From NCBI GenBank assembly GCA_002391525.1, contig DGFE01000118.1, forward strand, positions 837-17,455: a stretch of DNA of 16,619 bases, read 5' to 3'. Every line of letters starts with the position of its first letter. The first letter of the stretch is position 1. Shown piece by piece: positions 6,014-12,542 of the stretch. The notes under the pieces were generated by a model, which saw only the letters and a program-made list of their open reading frames with translations, was not told where the DNA came from and ran no database searches. This DNA comes from Competibacteraceae bacterium UBA3908 (GTDB taxonomy: Bacteria > Pseudomonadota > Gammaproteobacteria > Competibacterales > Competibacteraceae). Both the position numbers and the translations under genes were made by a program.

Positions 6014-6044
6014 GGTCGGAGGGCGCGGCGAAAGCGCCCCGACC
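6014..6044. other. Hairpin between mrpG and the GntP gene
   Basis: The arms GGTCG + GGGCGC (6014-6018, 6021-6026) pair with GCGCCC + CGACC (6034-6039, 6040-6044), leaving a two-base bulge and the 7-base loop GGCGAAA: 11 pairs in all. On the minus strand it lies about 30 bases upstream of the permease start and has no T-run. It could separate or attenuate the two transcription units. Confidence 0.4.
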
Positions 6045-6166
6045 CCGTGGCGGCCCGCCGGAAAGGCGCGCACCGCCCGCCCGGTGGCGGCGGCGAGGAA
6101 ATCGCCATCCGCCGCCATGGCCCGCTCCAGAGCGCACCGGCCCCGGACCCAGGCTTGAACACCGCA

Positions 6167-6472
6167 TCAATGCCCAGCCGCGTTTTCACCACTCGCCGTC
6201 TCCATTTCACGCACCGCCGCCCGCGCCAGGGCATGGGAAGCGAGCGGCAGCGTCAACAGCAGCAGCGCCACCAGCACGAGCAGCCGCCCGATCCAGGCCC
6301 ACTCGGACATCAGCAATCCAGCGCCCACGGCGAACACGGTCAGCGCCAGGGTGCCGGCCTTGGTGGCGGCGTGCTGGCGGGACAGCGCATCCGGCAAACG
6401 CACCACCCCCCAGGCGGCGATCAGCAGAAGAACGGCGCCCAACAGGCACAAGGCGAGACCCAGCGTCTTCAT
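6167..6472 (-). CDS. mrpG: Mrp/Mnh cation:proton antiporter subunit G
   Basis: 101 residues with three hydrophobic segments (about 3-22, 40-60, 65-85). The family signature appears as WGVVRLPDALSRQHAATKAG. MrpG is a small membrane subunit of the Mrp Na+(Li+,K+)/H+ antiporter and is needed for assembly of the whole complex in the inner membrane. Last gene of the operon: its ATG at 6472 overlaps the mrpF stop by four bases, and GGAGG lies five bases upstream. The C-terminus is short and acidic (REMETASGENAAGH). Length is typical of the family (about 100-120). Confidence 0.93.
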   Translation of the reverse strand: MKTLGLALCLLGAVLLLIAAWGVVRLPDALSRQHAATKAGTLALTVFAVGAGLLMSEWAWIGRLLVLVALLLLTLPLASHALARAAVREMETASGENAAGH

Positions 6473-6744
6473 TCCTCCCTCCGTGCGCGGGCATGGCGCC
6501 GGTCGATCAGGCGCGCCCAGGCCAGGGTGCCGACGAAGCCCGTCAGCGCCAGCCCCAGGGCGATGTCCAGAAACGCCGTGCGCCCCGTGATCAAGGCGGC
6601 GCAGACGCAGAGCATCACCGCCACGGCGAACAGTACGTCCAGCGCCACCACCCGGTCGGCCTGGCCGGGACCTCGCAGCAAGCGGTAGCAACCCAGCAGG
6701 GCGGCCAATCCGGCCAGCAGCACGCATCCATACAGCGGAGTCAT
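6469..6744 (-). CDS. mrpF: Mrp/Mnh antiporter subunit F
   Basis: 91 residues, three membrane segments, with the MrpF hallmark RLLRGPGQADRVVALDVLFA (21-40). MrpF is a small hydrophobic subunit; mutants in other bacteria lose antiport and bile-salt/Na+ resistance. The start at 6744 overlaps the mrpE stop (ATGA), with GGGGAAA upstream. The end, RLIDRRHARARREE, is a charged cytoplasmic tail. Its position between E and G is canonical. Confidence 0.93.
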   Translation of the reverse strand: MTPLYGCVLLAGLAALLGCYRLLRGPGQADRVVALDVLFAVAVMLCVCAALITGRTAFLDIALGLALTGFVGTLAWARLIDRRHARARREE

Positions 6745-7076
6745 CGTTTTTCCCCGAACAGGACGCGCACCTGCGGTTCGAACGCCCGCCGGATGGCCGC
6801 GATGGCGTCCTCGGCCTGGGTGGCGTCCAGCAGATGCAGCAGGAGTTCCCGGCGTACCGGGTCGATGTCCACCGTCGTGGTACCGGGCGTCAGGGTCACC
6901 AATACGCCCAACACGACGGCGCCCGTCTCGCTCAATCCAGCGTAGCTCATACGCGCGAATCCCGGTTGCAACTCCCGTCCCCCGACCAGAATCAGCCGGG
7001 CCGTAGTCAGGCCGGACAGCGCCGCCTCGATCAGAAACCGTAGCACCAACAGCGCGAACGCGCGGAGCTTGCTCAT
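6741..7076 (-). CDS. mrpE: Mrp/Mnh antiporter subunit E (short form)
   Basis: 111 residues, clearly MrpE by ELQPGFARMSYAGLSETG, VLVTLTPGTTTVDIDP and LLLHLLDATQ. Bacillus MrpE is about 158 residues; the present protein begins close to the core and seems to lack part of the N-terminal membrane region. Only one or two strong hydrophobic segments precede the conserved soluble part. MrpE sits in the complex and is often needed for full activity. The start at 7076 overlaps the end of mrpD by four bases. No frameshift is evident upstream, so the short form is likely native. Confidence 0.9.
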   Translation of the reverse strand: MSKLRAFALLVLRFLIEAALSGLTTARLILVGGRELQPGFARMSYAGLSETGAVVLGVLVTLTPGTTTVDIDPVRRELLLHLLDATQAEDAIAAIRRAFEPQVRVLFGEKR

Positions 7077-8527
7077 GGCGCCGTCCTCTCCAGGGCAGCG
7101 GCGGCGGACTCGACATAGCGGACCAGAGGTTCCGGCATCAGGCCCATGGCCAGGGTGAGGAACGCCAGCAGCAGCACCGCCAGCCAGGCGGGCGCCAGCC
7201 CCGCGACCGGAGCGAGGTCCCGATTTTCGGGATGAGGTTTCCAGAACGCCTCCAGCCAGATTTTGGCCATGGAATACAGCGTCAGCAGGCTCACCGCCAG
7301 CGCGACGCCACCCCAGACATAGCGTTCCTGAGCGAAGGTCTCCCGCACCAGCAGCAACTTGCCCCAGAACCCGGACGACGGCGGCGCGCCCACCAGGGAG
7401 AACGCGGCGATCAGAAACAGGACGGCGAGTCCGGGCCGCGCCCGATAGAGGCCGCCGATCCGGCGCAGATCGTAATGGCCGGCCAATACCTGGATCAGGC
7501 CGGCGATCAGAAACAGGTTGGCCTTGGCCAGAATGTTGTGCAGGGTGAAGAACAGGGTGCCCGCCGTCCCCGCCGGGCTGGCCAGCGCGACGCCCAGCAA
7601 CAGGTAGCCGATCTGACTGACGATGTGGAAGGCCAGGATGCGGCGCAAATCCCAGTGGTAGGCCGCCCCCAGCACGCCGGTGACCATGGTCAGCAATGCG
7701 ATCCAGCCCAATGATTCGTAAAACAGCGGCGGCGAAGCGCCGAACACCTGCCCCAGCACGCGCAGCAGGGCGTAAATTCCGACCTTGGTCAGCAATCCGC
7801 CCATCAGGGCCAGCACCGGCGCCGGCAGGGTGTGGTAGCTGGCCGGCAACCAGGCGAACAGCGGAAACGCGCCGGCCTTGAGCAGAAAAGCCAGCGCCAG
7901 CAACGCCACGTAAACCGGCAAGGCCGCCGCCAGTTCCGGTCGCTGGGCGGCTTGGGTCAGGGCGCTGAAGTTGAGCTGGCCGGTGGCGCCGTAAATGAGC
8001 CCGACCGCCGCCAGAAACAGCAGGGTGCCCACCAGATTCAGCGCCAGATACTTGAAGGCGGCGTCCAACTGGCGCGGTTCGCCGCCGTGGGCGAGCAACC
8101 CCAGGGCGGCGATCAGCATCAGCTCGAACCAGACGTACAGGTTGAACAGATCCGCCGTGACGAAGGCCGCGCCCACCGCCGCCAGCAGACCGTGGATCAG
8201 GGGATGCAGGATCGGGGTTTCGGGCGCGGGATCGGCAGCGCCGGCCTGGTACAGCAACACGGCCACGCCCAGCACAGCGGTGATCAGGACCATGAGCGCG
8301 CTCAGGCGGTCGGCGGCGAACTCGATGGCATAAGGCAGCGGCCAACCGCCCAGCGCCACCGCGATTCGGTCCACCCGGTCCACCTCGACCACGAGCGCGA
8401 CGGCGCCCAGCAGAAACAGCAGCGCGCCGACCAGGCTGACTGTCCGCCGCGCGTTTTCACGGCGATACAACAGCGCCGTCAGCAGGGCGGTGACCAGAGG
8501 GGTCAGCAGCGGGCAGAGCGCCAGCAT
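7073..8527 (-). CDS. mrpD: Mrp/Mnh antiporter subunit D
   Basis: 484 residues with about 14 membrane helices, homologous to MrpA and to the proton-pumping NuoL/M/N subunits of complex I. Conserved charged residues of the proton path are present: Glu135 in LYVWFELMLI and Lys217 in AFLLKAGAFPLFAWLP, followed by the discontinuous-helix region with LPAPVLALMGGLLTKVG. LHNILAKANLFLIAG is also characteristic. MrpD and MrpA are thought to carry the ion and proton routes. Start ATG at 8527 lies three bases after the mrpC stop; the end overlaps mrpE. No strong ribosome binding site is seen, so translation is probably coupled. Confidence 0.96.
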   Translation of the reverse strand: MLALCPLLTPLVTALLTALLYRRENARRTVSLVGALLFLLGAVALVVEVDRVDRIAVALGGWPLPYAIEFAADRLSALMVLITAVLGVAVLLYQAGAADPAPETPILHPLIHGLLAAVGAAFVTADLFNLYVWFELMLIAALGLLAHGGEPRQLDAAFKYLALNLVGTLLFLAAVGLIYGATGQLNFSALTQAAQRPELAAALPVYVALLALAFLLKAGAFPLFAWLPASYHTLPAPVLALMGGLLTKVGIYALLRVLGQVFGASPPLFYESLGWIALLTMVTGVLGAAYHWDLRRILAFHIVSQIGYLLLGVALASPAGTAGTLFFTLHNILAKANLFLIAGLIQVLAGHYDLRRIGGLYRARPGLAVLFLIAAFSLVGAPPSSGFWGKLLLVRETFAQERYVWGGVALAVSLLTLYSMAKIWLEAFWKPHPENRDLAPVAGLAPAWLAVLLLAFLTLAMGLMPEPLVRYVESAAAALERTAP

Positions 8528-8530
8528 CGG

Positions 8531-8911
8531 TCAGTCCAGCACCGGCGGCTTTACGGGATCGTGCGGCGGCGGTTCGGCCTGGCGCAGGTGATCGGTATCG
8601 CCGCCGCCCTGGGTCCAAAGCCGCGCGCCCAGCGCCAGGGCGAAGCACAGCAGGGCAAAACCGATCACGATGGCCGTCAGCACCAGGGCCTGGGGCAGCG
8701 GGTTGGCCGCCATGGCCGCCAGACGCCCGGCATCCGCCGCGACGATGGGCGGCTGCAGCGGCCCGAAGCGGCCCGCCGCGAACACGATCAGATTGACCGC
8801 GCTGCTCAGCACCGCCAACCCCACGATGCAACGGAACAGATCGCGCGACAGAGTCAGATAGACCCCGGTGGTCACGGTGAAGGCGATGGTCAGGGCCAGC
8901 AGCAGACTCAC
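8531..8911 (-). CDS. mrpC: Mrp/Mnh antiporter subunit C (NuoK-like)
   Basis: 126 residues, three membrane helices, homologous to complex I NuoK. Typical stretches are TGVYLTLSRDLFRCIVGLAV, SSAVNLIVFAAGRF and PLPQALVLTAIVIGFALLCF. The start is taken as GTG 8911 because GGAGG stands seven bases upstream and the GTGA overlaps the mrpB stop as elsewhere in this operon; a longer frame upstream is the mrpB shadow. The C-terminal 25 residues (from about 100) are a polar Pro-rich tail facing the cytoplasm. The glutamate that NuoK carries in its second helix is not seen here; Mrp C proteins vary at this point. Confidence 0.93.
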   Translation of the reverse strand: MSLLLALTIAFTVTTGVYLTLSRDLFRCIVGLAVLSSAVNLIVFAAGRFGPLQPPIVAADAGRLAAMAANPLPQALVLTAIVIGFALLCFALALGARLWTQGGGDTDHLRQAEPPPHDPVKPPVLD

Positions 8912-9357
8912 GACGTTTCCTCCACCGGCGCGGACTCGGCATCCCGCAACAGGACGAGCACGTAGCCGGCCAGCGCGCCCCAGACCGCGCCGAACACGCC
9001 GGCGTCGAACAGCAGAACCGTGGACAGCTTCGGTTCGGCGAACCCCAGCGGCAGCGCGAACCAGAGATGGGTCAGATAGGGTCGTCCCAGCGCGACCGCC
9101 GGCAGGCCGCTGGCCAGGGCCAGCAGCACACCCAGCACCGCCAGCGGCAACGGCGCGCACGGCAACAACCGCCGCGCCGCCGCCACGCCGAAGACGATGG
9201 CGTAAGCGGCGGTGGCGGCCAGCGCGACCAGCCCACCGATGAAACCGCCACCCGGTTCGTTGTGGCCGCGCAGCAGAATCCAGATCGCGGCCGTCAGAAT
9301 GACCCAGTACAGCGGGCGCGTGGCCCGTTCCAGGACCAGGGCGCGCGGATTCATCAT
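8908..9357 (-). CDS. mrpB: Mrp/Mnh antiporter subunit B
   Basis: 149 residues with four membrane segments. The MnhB signature is clear: LLRGHNEPGGGFIGGLV (28-44) and later LSTVLLFDAGVFGAVWGALAGYV. The subunit is essential for the Mrp complex in studied species and packs against the C-terminal part of MrpA. Start ATG 9357 (MMNP) overlaps the mrpA stop by four bases; an ATG three bases later is equally possible. The acidic end (ESAPVEETS) overlaps the mrpC start. Confidence 0.95.
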   Translation of the reverse strand: MMNPRALVLERATRPLYWVILTAAIWILLRGHNEPGGGFIGGLVALAATAAYAIVFGVAAARRLLPCAPLPLAVLGVLLALASGLPAVALGRPYLTHLWFALPLGFAEPKLSTVLLFDAGVFGAVWGALAGYVLVLLRDAESAPVEETS

Positions 9358-11627
9358 GGCCGGTCCGACCGACGGGCCAGCGCGCCGAGCAACGGCAGCG
9401 CGGCGATGAGCGAAAAGATCACTACGGTGATTTCTCCCAGGGTGTCCAGAGCGCGGAAATCGACGATGATGACGTTGACCACGTTACGGCCATGAGCCTG
9501 CGGCAGGCTGGCCGCGCCGAACCAGTCGGCCAGGGTCGAATCCGGGGGCAAGGCGAACAGCTGCAGCAGCAGGGCGAAGGTTCCAGCGCCGCACGCCAGG
9601 GCCAACAGGGCGTTGCCGACGCGCGGCTCGCCCGTCACGACCGGCGGCACGCCGTAGCGCGGCAGCAGGGCGGCGGCCACCACCACCAGCGCGGTTTCCA
9701 CCGCGAACTGGGTGAAGGCCAGGTCCGGCGCGCCGGTGAACAGGAACAGCACGGCGCTGCCGTAACCGACCAGACCGCTGGCCATCAGCAGCGCCATGCG
9801 GTTGCGCAGGACCACGCTGGCCCCTGCCCCGGCGACGATCAGCACTACCGCCACCAGCCACGCCCAGCCCTGCGCCGGCCATTCCCGGAACAGCGCTCCG
9901 CTGGCGCCGATGAAGTCGCTCATGCCCGTCGCCAGGGCGGCGCCCGTCGCCAACGCCAGCAGACCGACGATGCTCAGGCGCAGATAACCGGCCAGCCGCC
10001 CGTGCTGCAAGGCCCGCGTCTGCCAGGCCGCAAGGTGGATCACCCCGTTGAGCGTTCGCTCGTAGCAAGCGGCCGGCCCGAGATGATCCAGCCAGTACAC
10101 CCGTTGCAGCAGATCGTGCACCCGATCCCAGAGCAGGAACAGCACCAGCCCGACCAGCAGGGTAATCTCGGTGGCGGTGAGCACCGTGCCGAATTGATAG
10201 GACGCCGCCACGTCCACCGTGCCCAGCGCGGGCGAGATCGCCAGTGCCGCTTCGGCCAGCAGCGGGTCGGCGATGTTGGGCAGGAATTCGAACTCGATCC
10301 CTACCAGGGCGATCAGCAGCGGCGGCAGCGTCATCCGCCAGGACACCTCGCGAACATGCCCCTTGGGCCATTCCGGCGGACCGCCGAAGATGCGGATGGT
10401 CGCCACGCCCGCCACCGCCGCGGCAACCCCATTGACAAACAGCGTGGCGTAGCCCACCAGGGCCAGCACGTCGGCATCGGCCTTGGCGGTGGTAATCAAA
10501 TCCTTGGCGACGAAGCCGAACGACAGCGGCAGGCCGGCCATGGACAGACCGGCCAGCACCGCCGCCGCCGCGGTCCAGGGCATGGCCCGCCACAAGCCCA
10601 TGAGCCGGTCGATCAGGCGGGTGCCGGTGGCATGATCGATGTTGCCGGCCACGAAAAACAGCGGCGCCTTGTAGAGCGCATGGGCGAACAGAAACGCCGC
10701 CACCGCCAGGCCCGCGCCCGGATTGGAGAGACCGATCAACAGCGTGAGGGTGCCCAGAGCCGACACCGTCGACCAGGCCAGAATGCGTTTGAGATCGCGC
10801 TCCCGGAGCGCCTGCACCGCGCCCCATACCGCCGTAAGCGTGCCGAAACCCAGCAACGCGGCTTCCCACAGGAACAAATCGTTGAAAGCCGGGTCCAGCC
10901 GGGCCAGCAGATACACGCCCAGATTCACCATGGTCGCGGAGTGCAGATAGGCGCTCACCGGCGTTGGCGCGGTCATGGCGTTGGGCAGCCAGAAATGAAA
11001 CGGAAACTGGGCGGATTTGGTGAAGCAACCGATGAACAGCAGGATCAGCGCGGCGGGCAGGCGTGGATCGTCGACCAGCACGGGACCCTGGGCGATGATG
11101 GTCCGCAGCGAGTAGCTCCGGGCCATGGCCGCCAGCAGGAGAATGGCCGCCAGCAGGGCCAAACCGCCGCCCATGGTCACCAACAGCGCCTGCCGGGCCG
11201 AGGCGCGCGCCTGTTCATCGTCGTGGTGGAACCCCACCAGCAGGAAAGACGTGAGGCTGGTGAGTTCCCAGAACACGAACAGCACCAGCAGATGGTCGGC
11301 GCCGACCGCACCCGCCATCGCCAGCATGAACACGGTCAGAATCAGGAAAAGCCGGCCTCGCGCCGGTTCGTGGGCCAGGTAATCGCTGGCGTACACGAAC
11401 ACCAGGGCGCCGATGCCGGTGATCAGGACGAGAAACTGGGCGGACAGCCCGTCGATGTGAAGGGCGAATTCCACACCGAGGCTGGGCGCCCACGCCCAAC
11501 CGCCGCGCCAGGGCAACGGATGATGCAACAATCCCCAGATCAGGGCGACAAAGCCCGTCAGCGGCGGCAGCGCCACCCATGCATAGCCGGGATTCCGGTC
11601 GGACGAGTGCGGCGCGGCGACAGTCAT
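9354..11627 (-). CDS. mrpA: Mrp/Mnh antiporter subunit A (large subunit)
   Basis: 757 residues, about 20 membrane helices, close to the usual 770-800. The N-terminal two thirds are NuoL-like: FWELTSLTSFLLVGFHHDDE (Glu121), CFTKSAQFPFHFWLPNAM (Lys204), SAYLHSATMVNLGVYLL. The C-terminal part holds the MrpA-specific domains: LFTGAPDLAFTQFAVETA (DUF4040-type) and VNVIIVDFRALDTLGEITV. It carries the ion-exchange route of the multisubunit Na+/H+ antiporter. First gene of the operon. ATG 11627 is chosen because the protein then begins just before the first helix; sequence upstream does not look coding. No ribosome binding site is visible (a pyrimidine-rich CTTCCTCCCAC precedes it), so initiation may be weak. 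A 289-base gap separates it from the divergent RHH gene. Confidence 0.95.
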   Translation of the reverse strand: MTVAAPHSSDRNPGYAWVALPPLTGFVALIWGLLHHPLPWRGGWAWAPSLGVEFALHIDGLSAQFLVLITGIGALVFVYASDYLAHEPARGRLFLILTVFMLAMAGAVGADHLLVLFVFWELTSLTSFLLVGFHHDDEQARASARQALLVTMGGGLALLAAILLLAAMARSYSLRTIIAQGPVLVDDPRLPAALILLFIGCFTKSAQFPFHFWLPNAMTAPTPVSAYLHSATMVNLGVYLLARLDPAFNDLFLWEAALLGFGTLTAVWGAVQALRERDLKRILAWSTVSALGTLTLLIGLSNPGAGLAVAAFLFAHALYKAPLFFVAGNIDHATGTRLIDRLMGLWRAMPWTAAAAVLAGLSMAGLPLSFGFVAKDLITTAKADADVLALVGYATLFVNGVAAAVAGVATIRIFGGPPEWPKGHVREVSWRMTLPPLLIALVGIEFEFLPNIADPLLAEAALAISPALGTVDVAASYQFGTVLTATEITLLVGLVLFLLWDRVHDLLQRVYWLDHLGPAACYERTLNGVIHLAAWQTRALQHGRLAGYLRLSIVGLLALATGAALATGMSDFIGASGALFREWPAQGWAWLVAVVLIVAGAGASVVLRNRMALLMASGLVGYGSAVLFLFTGAPDLAFTQFAVETALVVVAAALLPRYGVPPVVTGEPRVGNALLALACGAGTFALLLQLFALPPDSTLADWFGAASLPQAHGRNVVNVIIVDFRALDTLGEITVVIFSLIAALPLLGALARRSDRP

Positions 11628-11854
11628 GTGGGAGGAAGCTGGCTCTGGAAGTCGATCCTGACGGCAGTCGAAGTTCGTTGCCCGCCATGGACCGGCAACC
11701 GGCCACGGTGGAAACGACTGGACCCGGTAGACCAGGTGGCGTCGCCAGGAACCGCGTCGCGCACGACTTCGCGCCCTTCGCCACCCTTGCCAAGGCGGCG
11801 GAAGTTTACGGCCTCGACAGAACGGGAGGCAACGGAAATTCGCCAGCCAGCGGT

Positions 11855-11883
11855 TTGACAAGCGAACCAATCTATACTATGTA
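11855..11883 (+). promoter_or_regulatory. Promoter candidate TTGACA-N17-TATGTA for the RHH gene
   Basis: A perfect -35 hexamer TTGACA (11855-11860) is followed 17 bases later by TATGTA (11878-11883), a mediocre -10. Transcription would start near 11890, just before or within the GTATATAC palindrome and about 27 bases upstream of the RHH start. The rest of 11628-11854 shows no gene; it must hold the divergent mrp promoter, for which I see no clear hexamers. Confidence 0.5.
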
Positions 11884-11891
11884 TTGTCTCC

Positions 11892-11899
11892 GTATATAC
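11892..11899. promoter_or_regulatory. GTATATAC palindrome, possible RHH operator
   Basis: An exact 8-bp palindrome lies at the predicted transcription start of the RHH gene, with the similar GTATTG and ATACTATGTAT nearby at 11873-11886. Ribbon-helix-helix repressors commonly bind short palindromes overlapping their own promoter. The assignment is by position only. Confidence 0.35.
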
Positions 11900-11916
11900 A
11901 AAATCGGTTTTTCCCG

Positions 11917-12096
11917 ATGGGCAAAAGCAAAAAACAAAAATCCGACAAGGACGGCGACGCGAAGCTGGTGGTTCGGATCGAGGCGGAGTTGCGCGATGCC
12001 TTCATCGAAGCCTGCCAAGAGCAGGACACCACGGCTTCGCGGGAAGTGCGGCGGTTCATCCGCGATTTTCTGGCGCGCCCGGGCAAGGAACCCTGA
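11917..12096 (+). CDS. Small ribbon-helix-helix DNA-binding protein (59 aa)
   Basis: A basic start (MGKSKKQKSDKD) precedes a beta strand AKLVVRIEAEL (about 15-25) and two helices, RDAFIEACQEQD and TASREVRRFIRDFLA, which is the outline of an Arc/CopG-type ribbon-helix-helix domain. Such proteins bind DNA as dimers through the paired strands and act as repressors, antitoxins or plasmid transfer accessory factors; homologues of this shape are common on plasmids. The ATG at 11917 is preferred because it leaves an ideal RHH length. A TTG at 11884 in frame would add 11 residues. No ribosome binding site is visible. The next gene begins 71 bases later and could be co-transcribed, but it does not resemble a known toxin. 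Confidence 0.75.
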   Translation: MGKSKKQKSDKDGDAKLVVRIEAELRDAFIEACQEQDTTASREVRRFIRDFLARPGKEP

Positions 12097-12100
12097 AATC

Positions 12101-12119
12101 CCGCGAATGGCTCTCGCGG
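12101..12119. other. Short hairpin after the RHH gene
   Basis: CCGCGA (12101-12106) and TCGCGG (12114-12119) are exact complements with a 7-base loop, four bases past the RHH stop. There is no T-run, so it is at best an attenuator or RNA-stability element between the RHH gene and the next small gene. Confidence 0.35.
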
Positions 12120-12167
12120 TCCCGGATAACCCGTCTCCAGTTCACGTTCTCGGCGAGGTAAACAACC

Positions 12168-12338
12168 ATGATTCATCCTCTCCCCGCTACCGATTCCCAA
12201 GCGCAAACCCGAGCCGCCCTCGAAGCCATGCGCGCCTATTTCATCGCGACCGCCCAGGCGCGGCCCCGGCAGGAACGGCAACGGCTGGCCCGCGAATGGC
12301 TGGCGGCCGTTCGCCGTTTGCGGACCACCCTCCAGTGA
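12168..12338 (+). CDS. Small basic helical protein of unknown function (56 aa)
   Basis: A 56-residue frame starts with ATG 12168 behind GAGGT at eight bases, a good ribosome binding site. The product is almost entirely helical and basic: AQTRAALEAMRAYFIATAQ, then RPRQERQRLAREWLAAVRRL, ending LRTTLQ. There is no signal peptide or membrane span. It follows the 59-aa RHH gene on the same strand and may be its operon partner. I do not recognise the family. A nucleic-acid or protein-binding helix pair would be compatible with the charge pattern, but this is only an impression. Confidence 0.55.
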   Translation: MIHPLPATDSQAQTRAALEAMRAYFIATAQARPRQERQRLAREWLAAVRRLRTTLQ

Positions 12339-12542
12339 GATTACGGCGACGGGCCGGACGCGGGCGTTCGACCGCTTCCAGCGCGGCGCTATCGCAGCAT
12401 CGGGCAGCGGGCCGGAATTGGCGACCGTCACGCGCCGTCGCCGGTTCGCGGTTATCCGTCTAAACTCACGGCGGCCCCGGCTTGCGGATTAGGGTAAACT
12501 TCCTACTCGTCCAACTCGTGGCCGTGTGGGGAGCGCCCTGCC

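Noticed and set aside
7832..8965. A 377-codon open frame on the plus strand opposite mrpD/mrpC
   Set aside because: Antisense composition and overlap with two well-supported genes.
9492..11858. A 788-codon open frame on the plus strand opposite mrpA
   Set aside because: The product is dominated by Gln, Arg, His and Gly, without domains; the minus strand encodes an unmistakable MrpA. It is a high-GC antisense shadow.
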